A DNA stretch of 20,442 bases. Source: Candidatus Omnitrophota bacterium. Lineage in GTDB: Bacteria; Omnitrophota; Gorgyraeia; Zapsychrales; JANLHA01. Under the pieces are notes generated by a model. That model had not been told where the DNA came from. It did not search any database and saw nothing but the letters and a program-made list of their open reading frames with translations. The position numbers and the translations under genes were made by a program. Each line of letters starts with the position of its first letter. Positions within the stretch are counted from its first letter, which is position 1. The DNA lies in the NCBI GenBank assembly GCA_023247815.1, contig JAHFFS010000006.1, forward strand, positions 1-20,442, given 5' to 3'. Shown here in pieces: positions 13,072 to 20,442 of the stretch.

Positions 13072-15417
13072 ATGCCTGTAAAAAAATATTTTCTATTCGT
13101 ACTTTTCGCAATATTATTTTCTCCTGCTGCGGTTTTAGCCCAAGATTCCAATCCAAGTTCAGCGCCTGCAGGGGCGGCTTCCGCATCCGCTGATCTTTCG
13201 CAAAAGATGGTTAAGTCCGTCGAGGTCAAGGGGAATAAAACGATCAGTTTAGCGACGATCCTGTCAAAGATCAAAACCAGGGTCGGGGAACGGTACCTGC
13301 AAACAGTGATCAGTGATGATTTGAAACGTTTGTACAACACCGGATATTTTTCCGATGTGAGTGTTGATCGTGAAGAATACGAGGGGGGTTTTAAAGTGAT
13401 CTTTTTGGTAACGGAAAAAGCCATCATCGAAAGGATTTCATTTTCCAAATTGAGTTATTTCAACGCGCGCGGCTTGGAACGAAAACTCAAGTCTAAGAAG
13501 GGAAAATTTTTTGATCAGAAGAGTTTGCAGGACGACATTCGTATGATCAAAGATTCTTATGAACAAAAAGGGCTGACGCAGGTTGAAGTGGATGTCAAGA
13601 AAGCCACGGATGATTTGACAAATAAAGTTGATCTCCATTTCATTATCAAGGAAGGGACTCGGGTCAAGATCAAGCGGATCTTAGTGGAGGGAAACCAAAC
13701 CTTCAGCGATAAAAAGATTTTACGCCTCATCAAAACTCGTCCGGACACTTTATTCACGTCCGGGTATCTGAAAGAAGAAACTTTGAAGGAAGACATGGAA
13801 CGCATTCATTCCTTTTATGAACGCCAGGGGTTTATTGATGTTAAAGCCGAGTACAAACTCGAACAATTGAAAGGCGCGCACTTGAACGTGGCGATCATGA
13901 TCGGCGAAGGAAAACAGTATTTCGTCGAGAAAATCACCGTGGAAGGAAATAAGGTGATCGATAAAGAGAAAATTTTAGAAACGATGACCGAGGTCAAACC
14001 CAGCGGGGTGTTCAGCCGTGAGCGCTTGACGGTTGATTTGTCCAATATTCGGACCCTCTATTTTGATAAAGGCTACATTTTTGCCAATGTCCGAGAATCA
14101 ACGTCGATGAATCCGGATACGGGCAAGGTCGCGATCAAGTTGGAAGTCCTGGAAGGGGATCTGGCGTTCATCAACCGGATCCGCATTCAAGGCAATGACC
14201 GGACCCGTGATATCGTCATCCGACGGGAATTGAAGCTTTTCCCGGGGGATCAATTCGACGGAGAAAAGCTGCGTCGGAGCAAACAGACCTTGACGAATTT
14301 AGGGTATTTTGAGGAAATCGCTTATGATGTTGAAGACACCAATGTCCCCAACCGAAAAGATTTGGTTGTTCAGGTGAAAGAGGCGAAGACCGGCTCGTTG
14401 AGTTTCGGAGGGGGCTTCAGCACGGTTGATCAATTGGTGGGGTTTGTTGAAATCGAACAGAAGAATTTTGATTTTACCAATTGGCCGACGTTTACCGGCG
14501 GCGGGCAGAATTTATCGGTACGAGCAGAGACCGGCTCAACCCGCAGCAATACGCGTTTGAGTTTTACCGAACCTTGGTTGTTCGATTATCCGATTTCCGC
14601 TGGATTTGATGCCTATCGTTCCGAACATTCTCGAGAACAGAATGTCGGTTACGGTTATGATGAAACGCGCACCGGAGGCGGGCTGAGACTCGGTAAGCGG
14701 TTTGGAGAATACATTTCCACCGGGGTCAATTATAATTTGGAGAAAATTGATATAGGGAATTTTGATACCAATGCCTCTGCTGATTTACTCGCGGAAGAAG
14801 GAAAGAACACTTTAAGCAGCGTTGGGTTGTTTATTGCTCGTGATACACGTGACAGCCCGTTCAGTCCGACGAGAGGATTATTCAGTCGACTGGGATTTGA
14901 TCTCGCGGGAGGCCCTCTTTCCGGAGATAAAGATTTTTATCGGGTCACAACCCGTAACAGTTATGATATTCCGTTGAAATTGGGGTCGGTCCTGGAATTC
15001 CGTTTGCAGACCGGTATCGTCAATGCCTATGGTGACTCGGAAAAGGTGCCGATTTTTGAACGATTCTTCGCCGGCGGGGCGCGCACCATCCGCGGATACA
15101 ACGAGCGTAAGGTCGGGCCTTTGGATGCCGTGACCGAGGATCCGCTCGGAGGCGAGGCCATGCTCGTCGGTAATATTGAATACACGGTCCCCATTATGGA
15201 TTTTTTGAAGGCAGCCGCTTTTTATGATATTGGAAGTGTTTGGCAAGAGATTGGAGATTTTGCTTCAGGGAATTTTAAGTCCGGCATCGGCGGAGGTTTG
15301 CGGGTCAAGACTCCTGTTGGTCCGATCAATCTTGATTATGGGATCCCTCTCAATGATGAACCTGGAGAGGATCGGCGCTCCGGAAAATTTTATTTCAGCG
15401 TCAGCCGCGGTTTTTAA
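13072..15417 (+). CDS. bamA: Outer membrane protein assembly factor BamA
   Basis: BamA folds and inserts beta-barrel proteins into the outer membrane. This 781-residue protein has a signal peptide (MPVKKYFLFVLFAILFSPAAVLA, split here: basic 1-5, hydrophobic 6-22, cut near 23). Five POTRA domains follow at about 46-117, 118-197, 198-282, 283-364 and 365-440, each opening with a VEVKGN/VEGN/IQGN-type strand. The barrel runs from about 441 to the end. It contains the conserved loop-6 motif IRGY at 673-676 (VRGF/Y family) and ends in phenylalanine (SVSRGF), the usual barrel terminus. ATG 13072 is the only start giving a complete signal peptide; the next Met is residue 46. It lacks a ribosome binding site. 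The bamA-ompH-lpxD-lpxC/fabZ-lpxA order is widely conserved. Confidence 0.96.
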   Translation: MPVKKYFLFVLFAILFSPAAVLAQDSNPSSAPAGAASASADLSQKMVKSVEVKGNKTISLATILSKIKTRVGERYLQTVISDDLKRLYNTGYFSDVSVDREEYEGGFKVIFLVTEKAIIERISFSKLSYFNARGLERKLKSKKGKFFDQKSLQDDIRMIKDSYEQKGLTQVEVDVKKATDDLTNKVDLHFIIKEGTRVKIKRILVEGNQTFSDKKILRLIKTRPDTLFTSGYLKEETLKEDMERIHSFYERQGFIDVKAEYKLEQLKGAHLNVAIMIGEGKQYFVEKITVEGNKVIDKEKILETMTEVKPSGVFSRERLTVDLSNIRTLYFDKGYIFANVRESTSMNPDTGKVAIKLEVLEGDLAFINRIRIQGNDRTRDIVIRRELKLFPGDQFDGEKLRRSKQTLTNLGYFEEIAYDVEDTNVPNRKDLVVQVKEAKTGSLSFGGGFSTVDQLVGFVEIEQKNFDFTNWPTFTGGGQNLSVRAETGSTRSNTRLSFTEPWLFDYPISAGFDAYRSEHSREQNVGYGYDETRTGGGLRLGKRFGEYISTGVNYNLEKIDIGNFDTNASADLLAEEGKNTLSSVGLFIARDTRDSPFSPTRGLFSRLGFDLAGGPLSGDKDFYRVTTRNSYDIPLKLGSVLEFRLQTGIVNAYGDSEKVPIFERFFAGGARTIRGYNERKVGPLDAVTEDPLGGEAMLVGNIEYTVPIMDFLKAAAFYDIGSVWQEIGDFASGNFKSGIGGGLRVKTPVGPINLDYGIPLNDEPGEDRRSGKFYFSVSRGF

Positions 15418-15475
15418 ATTTTTATGGATCCAACAATAGCGTCAGGGTTTAGATTTCGGAGATAGGGTTTACAAC

Positions 15476-15510
15476 TAAAATTTTAGAACCGCAAAATTTT
15501 AAAGTATAAG
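15476..15510 (+). promoter_or_regulatory. AT-rich repeat pair and weak promoter-like sequence before ompH
   Basis: In the 108 bp between bamA and ompH, AAAATTTTA occurs twice, 16 bp apart (15477-15485, 15493-15501), each copy self-complementary. TTTAGA (15482-15487) and TATAAG (15505-15510) are 17 bp apart and look like a weak promoter. A start near 15517, however, would cut into the ompH ribosome binding site (15512-15520), so either it is not used or initiation is atypical. No terminator is visible after bamA. Confidence 0.25.
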
Positions 15511-15525
15511 AAAGGGAGGATCACA

Positions 15526-16038
15526 GTGAAAAGGTTTAAAAATTTGTTTGTTTTCGTTTTGGGGATGGCATTGTTTTTGGGTTTCACTCAATTTGCTGAG
15601 GCGGGGAAACTCGGTTATTTGGACTTGAGTAAGATATTTGATAATTATCAAAAAACCAAAGAGTTCGACGCTGTGCTGGAACAGAAAAATAAGGACTATG
15701 AAAAAGACCGCAATATTAAAATCGAAAAGTTGAAAGAGGCGCAGGGGAAGCTGGCCCTCATGGCGGAAAAAGAGCAGGAAAAAATGAAGGCCGATGTTGA
15801 GCAGATGCGCCAAGATTTGATCGCTTATGATCAAGCGCAACGGACCGACTTAACGAAGCAGCGAGACGAAAAAATCCGCGAAATTTTGCTTGAGATTGAA
15901 AAGATCGTCAGTGAATTTTCAAAAAAAGAGGGGTATGACCTGATCTTAAATGATCGTGTCTTGATTTACGGGGATACCACGATGGATATCACCGACGCGA
16001 TTCTTACGAAGATGAATGAGAGTTATAACAAGAAATAA
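15526..16038 (+). CDS. OmpH/Skp-family periplasmic chaperone
   Basis: Skp holds unfolded outer membrane proteins in the periplasm and passes them to BamA. The 170-residue protein starts at GTG 15526, with a strong site AAGGGAGGA (15512-15520) five bases upstream. A signal peptide runs to about 26 (cleavage after FAEA). The mature chain begins GKLGYLDLSKIFDNYQKTKEF, the typical OmpH opening. Residues about 45-125 form a long Lys/Glu-rich coiled coil (the tentacles), and the C-terminus returns to beta structure (YDLILNDRVLIYG). Size and context between bamA and lpxD match the family. Sequence is weakly conserved in this family, but the architecture is clear. Confidence 0.92.
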   Translation: MKRFKNLFVFVLGMALFLGFTQFAEAGKLGYLDLSKIFDNYQKTKEFDAVLEQKNKDYEKDRNIKIEKLKEAQGKLALMAEKEQEKMKADVEQMRQDLIAYDQAQRTDLTKQRDEKIREILLEIEKIVSEFSKKEGYDLILNDRVLIYGDTTMDITDAILTKMNESYNKK

Positions 16039-16094
16039 TCGCCTGATCATTGTGATGATTGAGATGACTGGCGCCTATGGAGTAGTGATGAATC

Positions 16095-17147
16095 ATGTCC
16101 TTCACCCTAAAAGAAATTGCCAAAAAGATTGAAGGTTCGGTTGAGGGTGATGCGCAATGTCAAATTACCGGTGTTTCAGGAATTGAAGAAGCTCAAACAG
16201 GTGATTTAACTTTTGTCGCTAACACAAAATATGCCTCGACGGTAAAAACCACTAAGGCCTCTGCCGTTATTGTTCCGCAGGATTTTCCGGGTTTTGGAAA
16301 AAATATCATTCGTTGCGCGAATCCGTCTTTTGCTTTTGTTAAAGCCGCTGGGTTATTTGCTGAAAAGACTTTGCCGCAGTTGAATGGTCTGCATAAAACC
16401 GCGCTGATTGACACAAAAGCCAAATGTGGAAAAGGTGTGGCGGTCGGCCCTTACGCGGTCATTGAGGCGGGAGTGGAAATCGGGGCGGACACCGTCATTT
16501 GCAGCGGCTGTTTTATTGGACACGATACCAAAATCGGCAGTGGTTGCCTCATTTATCCAAACGTAACCATCCGTGAAAAGAATTTGATGGGGAACCGTGT
16601 CATTGTTCACAGCGGAACTGTGATCGGTTCTGATGGATTTGGTTTTCTGACGGTCGATGGGGTGCACAAAAAGATTCCGCAAATGGGCACGGTTGAGATT
16701 CAAGATGATGTCGAGATTGGGGCCAATGTCACGATTGATCGGGCAAGGTTTGCGAAGACGGTCATTGGCAAGGGAACAAAAATTGATAATTTGGTGCAGA
16801 TCGCGCATAACGTTAAAATCGGTGAGCATTGCCTCATCGTTTCCCAGGTGGGAATTTCTGGCAGTTCGACCTTGGAGGACCACGTGACTTTAGCCGGGCA
16901 AGTCGGTGTTGCCGGGCATTTGACGATCGGTAAGAATACGATTGTCGCCTCAAAATCCGGCATCCCGAGCGATGTTCCGCCCAATTCCTTTGTCTGGGGA
17001 ATTCCCGCGAAGCCGCATATGCAGGCCAAACGGGTGAATGCCAGCCTTCAGCGACTTCCGGAATATGTCAAAACGATCAATTTGATGAAAGCGCAGATCA
17101 AGCTTCTCGAAGAGGAAGTTGATCGGCTTAAGAAAGCTCATGGATAA
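16095..17147 (+). CDS. lpxD: UDP-3-O-acylglucosamine N-acyltransferase
   Basis: LpxD adds the second (N-linked) hydroxyacyl chain in lipid A synthesis. The 350-residue protein shows the N-terminal uridine-binding LpxD domain (1-95: GVSGIEEAQTGDLTFVAN at 26-43). Left-handed hexapeptide repeats follow (about 105-300), with the catalytic segment DNLVQIAHNV and His238, equivalent to E. coli His239. HSGTVIGSDGFGF lies at 172-184. A C-terminal helix at about 325-350 (QIKLLEEEVDRLKK) is probably a short coiled coil. ATG 16095 has only a distant GGAG (16079-16082) upstream. The stop overlaps the next gene by 8 bases, indicating coupling. Confidence 0.95.
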   Translation: MSFTLKEIAKKIEGSVEGDAQCQITGVSGIEEAQTGDLTFVANTKYASTVKTTKASAVIVPQDFPGFGKNIIRCANPSFAFVKAAGLFAEKTLPQLNGLHKTALIDTKAKCGKGVAVGPYAVIEAGVEIGADTVICSGCFIGHDTKIGSGCLIYPNVTIREKNLMGNRVIVHSGTVIGSDGFGFLTVDGVHKKIPQMGTVEIQDDVEIGANVTIDRARFAKTVIGKGTKIDNLVQIAHNVKIGEHCLIVSQVGISGSSTLEDHVTLAGQVGVAGHLTIGKNTIVASKSGIPSDVPPNSFVWGIPAKPHMQAKRVNASLQRLPEYVKTINLMKAQIKLLEEEVDRLKKAHG

Positions 17148-18471
17148 ACAGAAGACAATAAAAAAGGAAAGTGTGTTAAAAGGTGTTGGTCTCCATACCG
17201 GATCCCGTGTCAACATTTGTCTGAAGCCCGCAGTGGAGAATGAAGGGATCAGTTTTGTTCGCACGGATTTAGCTCATCGGCCGCGAATCAAAGCCTGTTT
17301 GGAAAATATCCGTTCGGAGGAACCTTTGCCGCGCTGCACCACCCTCGGTCAAGGAGAAGAAGCGATCCATACCGTGGAGCATCTGATGGCGGCCTTGGCG
17401 GGATTGGGAATCGATAATTTAACGGTTGAGATCGATGGCAATGAATTGCCGGGCATGGATGGCAGTAGTTTGGATTTCTTGAAAGCGATCAAAAAATCGG
17501 GCATCAAGGAGCAGGATACCTCGCGGGAATATTTTGTTGTCCGCGAACCGATTGTCGTCGTCCGGCAGGAAAGCTCCATCGCTGTTGTTCCCGATGACGA
17601 TTTTAGGATCGCTTATACCTTGCATTATGACCATCCGTTTTTGCAAACGCAGTATTTCTCGGCAAAGATCACACCGGATTTTTTCGCGGAGCAGATTGCC
17701 CCTTGTCGCACCTTTTGCTTAGAAAGTGAAGCCAAGGATCTACGATCAAAGAATTTGGGAATGGGCGCCAATCATCAGAATACGCTAGTTGTGGGAAAGC
17801 GCGGAGTGATCGATAATCAAACCCGTTTTAAGGACGAGTTTACCCGGCATAAAGTCTTGGATTTTATCGGCGATCTTTACCTCTTGGGGAAACCGATCCG
17901 TGGACAGGTTTTCGCGACCCGAAGCGGACATCGATTGAATATTGAGTTGTTAAAAAAGATCGCGGCGCAAGATGACCGTCATAAAACAAGAAATTTTGTT
18001 CCGCAGTTTGATTATGGGGCAGATCACCGGCAGCTGGATATTCAGCAAATCTTAAAGGTTTTGCCGCACCGCTATCCGTTTTTATTGGTCGATCGGATTG
18101 TCCATTTAGAACCCGGGAAACGAGCGGTTGGAATTAAAAATGTTACGATCAATGACAATTTTTTTTCCGGACATTTTCCGACGAGGCCGGTGATGCCGGG
18201 GGTCTTGATGGTCGAGGCCCTGGCCCAGACGGGTGGGGTTTTGGTTTTAGCGAATCCTGAGCATGAAGGGAAGGTGGCGTTGTTCAATGCCGCTCATCAT
18301 GTCAAATTTCGTCGTTTGGTTGTTCCCGGAGATCAACTTCATTTGGAAGTGGAACTTTTACGCGACCGGCCAGGCAGCGCCTTCTTAAAGGGAGTGGCCA
18401 AAGTGGATGGAGAGGTCGTAGTGGAAGCTGAAATATTGTTTTCGTTTACCAACGCGGATTTTTTAGGTTGA
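17140..18471 (+). CDS. lpxC/fabZ: Bifunctional LpxC-FabZ fusion
   Basis: One 443-residue chain carries two enzymes. Residues 1-285 are LpxC, the zinc deacetylase that commits the cell to lipid A: GVGLHTG at 15-21, zinc ligand His81 in HTVEHL, His237 and Asp241 in TRHKVLDFIGD, and catalytic His264 in SGHRLNIEL. Residues about 298-443 are FabZ, the 3-hydroxyacyl-ACP dehydratase: PHRYPFLLVDRI at 309-320, catalytic His345 in SGHFPTRPVMPGVLMVEALAQTGG (split motif) and Glu359. The fusion is known from Bacteroidota and other groups. It ties hydroxyacyl-ACP use by lipid A to fatty acid elongation. ATG 17140 fits LpxC starts; a TTG at 17119 inside lpxD is less likely. It lies 27 bp before lpxA. Confidence 0.95.
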   Translation: MDKQKTIKKESVLKGVGLHTGSRVNICLKPAVENEGISFVRTDLAHRPRIKACLENIRSEEPLPRCTTLGQGEEAIHTVEHLMAALAGLGIDNLTVEIDGNELPGMDGSSLDFLKAIKKSGIKEQDTSREYFVVREPIVVVRQESSIAVVPDDDFRIAYTLHYDHPFLQTQYFSAKITPDFFAEQIAPCRTFCLESEAKDLRSKNLGMGANHQNTLVVGKRGVIDNQTRFKDEFTRHKVLDFIGDLYLLGKPIRGQVFATRSGHRLNIELLKKIAAQDDRHKTRNFVPQFDYGADHRQLDIQQILKVLPHRYPFLLVDRIVHLEPGKRAVGIKNVTINDNFFSGHFPTRPVMPGVLMVEALAQTGGVLVLANPEHEGKVALFNAAHHVKFRRLVVPGDQLHLEVELLRDRPGSAFLKGVAKVDGEVVVEAEILFSFTNADFLG

Positions 18472-18498
18472 ATATTTTTTTTTATTGTCAAGGATTTC

Positions 18499-19284
18499 AT
18501 GGATAGCACGCACATTCACAAGACCGCGATCATCGACCCAAGCGCTAAGATTGGCAATAGTGTTGTTATTGGACCTTATTCGATTGTGGGGCCGCAGGTC
18601 ACACTGAAGGAAAATGTCCAGATTGGCAGCCATTGTGTCGTTGAAGGACGGACCACGATTGGGAAAAAATGTCAGATTTTTCCCGGGGCCGTGATCGGTG
18701 GCAAGCCGCAGGATAAAAAATTCACTGGCAGCCAAGATGTTTCGCTGGAGATCGGCGAGAACAATTGCATTCGTGAATATGTGACGATCAACACCGGCAC
18801 CGTCGATGGGGGAGGGAAAACCGTGATTGGGGACCATAACCTTTTGATGGCTTATTCGCACGTGGCGCATGATTGTATCATCGGCAATCATTGTGTGATG
18901 GCCAACTCTGGCACCTTAGCGGGTCATGTGACATTGGAAGACAATGCCGTGGTCGGTGGACTCAGCGCCGTGCATCAATTTGTTCGATTGGGCCGGCTAT
19001 CGATCATCGGTGGATGCTCCAAAGTGGTCCAAGACATCCCACCTTTTTCGATGTGCGACGGCCATCCGGCCAAGGTCTACAGCGTCAATTTGGTTGGCCT
19101 GAAAAGGGCAAAAATGAATTTGAAGTCGGTGCAAATCCTCAAGCAGGCCTTTAAGATCCTTTTTCATTCCGGGCTCTCAAAAACAAACGCCATTGAGCGT
19201 GTTGAAAAAGAACTCAAATCAACACCTGAGTTGGAACAGCTCATTCATTTTGTAAAGACCACCAAACGTGGGATTTGCAGTTAA
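18499..19284 (+). CDS. lpxA: UDP-N-acetylglucosamine O-acyltransferase
   Basis: LpxA performs the first lipid A step, transferring a hydroxyacyl chain from ACP to UDP-GlcNAc. The 261 residues (E. coli: 262) form a left-handed beta helix from IHKTAIIDPSAKIG to about 190, then a helical C-terminus. Catalytic His124 and partner His121 lie in MAYSHVAHDC (117-126), matching E. coli His125 and His122. GGKPQDKKF at 67-75 is typical of LpxA. ATG 18499 is preceded by AAGGA (18490-18494), 4 nt away. The product goes to the LpxC domain encoded just upstream. Confidence 0.96.
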   Translation: MDSTHIHKTAIIDPSAKIGNSVVIGPYSIVGPQVTLKENVQIGSHCVVEGRTTIGKKCQIFPGAVIGGKPQDKKFTGSQDVSLEIGENNCIREYVTINTGTVDGGGKTVIGDHNLLMAYSHVAHDCIIGNHCVMANSGTLAGHVTLEDNAVVGGLSAVHQFVRLGRLSIIGGCSKVVQDIPPFSMCDGHPAKVYSVNLVGLKRAKMNLKSVQILKQAFKILFHSGLSKTNAIERVEKELKSTPELEQLIHFVKTTKRGICS

Positions 19285-19305
19285 ACTCAAATTATCGGTC
19301 CAAAG

Positions 19306-20115
19306 ATGAACATTGAGCAGATTGGTCTCATTGCCGGTAACGGCAAGTTCCCCATCCTTTTTGCCAAGGCCGCGCGGGCCAAGGGATTAAAAGTCATTGC
19401 CGCCGGGATTCAGGGTGACACGTCTTGGTTGCTGCGTCTTTTTGTTGATCGGCTGGCTTGGTTTAAAGTTGGCCAACTTCGAAACTTGTTCGAGTATTTC
19501 CAGCTCAATCAGGTCAAGCGCGTGATCATGGCGGGCCAAGTGAATCCAAAAAATCTTTTTGATGAGGCCATTGAGTTTGATGGAGAATTTCAAGTCCTCA
19601 TCAGTGCTTTGAAAGACCGTAAGGCCGACACCATCTTTTCCGCGGTCGCGGATAAACTTAAAAACCAGGGTTTGGAATTGCTCGATTCGACTTTTCTTTT
19701 AAAAGATTATCTGGCCCCAAAGGGAACGTTGACCCGACGGGGACCAAGCCTTGTGGAATTGGGCGACATTGAGTTTGGTCGGGACATCGCGAAGTCGATG
19801 GGTAGTATTGACGTCGGGCAGACAGTGGTGGTGAAAGAAAAAGCGATTGTGGCGATTGAGGCGATGGAAGGGACTGATCAATGCATTGAGCGGGGTGGGA
19901 AGATCGCGCGAAAGAACGCGGTCGTGATCAAGATGAGCAAGCCGTCGCAGGACCAACGTTTTGATGTTCCGGTGGTGGGGTCGCGGACGATCAAACATAT
20001 GATCCGTTCGCATTGCCGGTGTTTGGCGATCGAAGCCGGGAAGACCTTGATCATTGATCGGGAGAAATGTGTCAAGATGGCAAACCAGGCCCAAATTTGT
20101 ATTGTGAGTTGCTAA
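19306..20115 (+). CDS. lpxI: UDP-2,3-diacylglucosamine pyrophosphatase LpxI
   Basis: LpxI (DUF1009) hydrolyses UDP-diacylglucosamine to lipid X and UMP, replacing LpxH in many bacteria. The 269-residue protein has the two-domain layout. The N-domain (about 1-135) opens with IGLIAGNGKFPILFAKAARAKG and has RVIMAGQVNPKNLF at 72-85. The C-domain holds the signatures AIEAMEGTDQCI at 183-194 and KPSQDQRFDVPVVGSRTI at 212-229, with the Asp residues expected for metal-dependent hydrolysis (216, 220). It follows lpxA by 21 bp and ends inside the stem of a terminator. lpxB, the next pathway step, is not in the window. ATG 19306 has only a weak upstream purine stretch. Confidence 0.93.
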   Translation: MNIEQIGLIAGNGKFPILFAKAARAKGLKVIAAGIQGDTSWLLRLFVDRLAWFKVGQLRNLFEYFQLNQVKRVIMAGQVNPKNLFDEAIEFDGEFQVLISALKDRKADTIFSAVADKLKNQGLELLDSTFLLKDYLAPKGTLTRRGPSLVELGDIEFGRDIAKSMGSIDVGQTVVVKEKAIVAIEAMEGTDQCIERGGKIARKNAVVIKMSKPSQDQRFDVPVVGSRTIKHMIRSHCRCLAIEAGKTLIIDREKCVKMANQAQICIVSC

Positions 20116-20140
20116 CCCCCGGGGTTGAACCCCGGGGGTT
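20114..20140 (+). terminator. GC-rich terminator after lpxI
   Basis: AACCCCCGGGG (20114-20124) and CCCCGGGGGTT (20130-20140) form a perfect 11-bp stem around TTGAA. The stem begins inside the lpxI stop codon. A short, mixed tail (CTCTTT) follows instead of a long U-tract. Its strength and position support termination of the envelope operon here. Confidence 0.75.
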
Positions 20141-20160
20141 CTCTTTGACCCCACAAAAAA

Positions 20161-20442
20161 ATGAAATCATTTTCATCGCTGAATAAATTTTTTATCCTGA
20201 CACTTCTTTTTTGTCTTCCCCAGGCGGTCTTTGCTCAATCCCATTCCCGAGATGTCCTTGTCCCGCCGGAAGGTAAGGTCTTAATGATCATCGGACAGGA
20301 TTTGAATACAATTGATCAGTATGTCAAGGATACCGGTGTGGTGCCCGGCGGGGTCATGCTTTACACCTCCATTCAGGAACTGGAAGGACTTACTACTTCT
20401 GAAGATCGTGGCGGCGGTCTTCAACATGCTCAGAAGCTGGCC
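20161..20442 (+). CDS. Secreted protein of unknown function, 5' part only
   Basis: An open frame of 94 codons runs off the window end. It starts with a clear signal peptide: MKSFSSLNKF, then hydrophobic FILTLLFCL, with probable cleavage after AVFA at residue 26. The mature part begins QSHSRDVLVPPEGKVLMIIG, followed by QDLNTIDQYVKDTGVVPGG, a short YTSIQELEGL segment and a Gly-rich turn (DRGGG). The GKVLMIIGQDL stretch looks like the first strand of a barrel or Rossmann-like domain, possibly a glycoside-hydrolase type fold, but I cannot name the family. It lies after the lpxI terminator. No ribosome binding site precedes the ATG (upstream bases are ACAAAAAA), and I see no good promoter in the 45 bp gap. 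Confidence 0.75.
   Translation, partial: MKSFSSLNKFFILTLLFCLPQAVFAQSHSRDVLVPPEGKVLMIIGQDLNTIDQYVKDTGVVPGGVMLYTSIQELEGLTTSEDRGGGLQHAQKLA

Noticed and set aside
14732..14737. TATAAT inside bamA.
   Set aside because: No matching -35 box at 16-18 bp upstream, and the bases encode conserved barrel sequence (VNYNLEK).
17119..17139. Upstream TTG start for LpxC-FabZ.
   Set aside because: It would add seven residues from within lpxD; ATG 17140 aligns with usual LpxC starts.
219..20442. CRISPR arrays, transposases, integrases, phage genes, toxin-antitoxin pairs.
   Set aside because: None seen: no regularly spaced repeats and no gene of these families; the window is essentially core-genome content.

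Overview
The window is 20.4 kb of chromosomal housekeeping DNA from a Gram-negative-type (diderm) bacterium. It carries outer membrane assembly genes (bamA, ompH/skp) and four enzymes of early lipid A synthesis (lpxD, an lpxC-fabZ fusion, lpxA, lpxI). The order ispE-spoVG-glmU-prs-ctc-pth is familiar from Firmicutes, while ispE-tRNA-Gln-prs-rplY-pth and rpsF-ssb-rpsR-rplI-dnaB resemble deltaproteobacterial layouts. LpxC-FabZ fusion, LpxI in place of LpxH, a bS22-type mini ribosomal protein, SpoVG and long-form HisG together suggest an uncultivated phylum such as Candidatus Omnitrophota. That assignment is inference from gene content; no rRNA is present.

Layout. 1-148: a terminator-like hairpin, then a good promoter. 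149-987: cutA and a secreted thioredoxin-fold protein, overlapping by 4 nt. 984-2456 (minus): a membrane-anchored PpiD/SurA-type chaperone gene that converges on the thioredoxin gene and shares its stop tetranucleotide. 2457-2625: a back-to-back divergent promoter region. 2626-5953 (plus): hisG, the bS22-like mini gene, a secreted TPR protein, ispE, and a spoVG with an inserted zinc ribbon. 6019-6284: tRNA-Gln(UUG), followed by a hairpin-rich segment closed by a second, displaced copy of the tRNA 3' end. 6285-13040: glmU, prs, rplY, pth, rpsF, ssb, rpsR, rplI, dnaB. 13037-20140: a perfect-consensus promoter whose predicted start site falls on the bamA start codon, then bamA, ompH, lpxD, lpxC-fabZ, lpxA, lpxI and a GC-rich terminator. 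20161-end: the start of a secreted protein of unknown function.

Functionally, GlmU supplies UDP-GlcNAc, which LpxA, LpxC and LpxD turn into UDP-diacylglucosamine; LpxI then releases lipid X. The fused FabZ keeps the hydroxyacyl-ACP pool in balance, and BamA, Skp and the PpiD/SurA protein handle outer membrane protein assembly. HisG and IspE serve histidine and isoprenoid synthesis, and Prs makes the PRPP that HisG uses. The middle genes serve translation and replication.

I do not see a defence system, CRISPR array, transposase or integrase. The least ordinary items are the 166-bp tRNA-flanked hairpin cassette, the apparently leaderless bamA promoter, the zinc-ribbon SpoVG, the SSB without its usual Pro-Phe tail, a GlmU with substituted acetyltransferase-pocket residues, and the alternative-folding rpsF leader.
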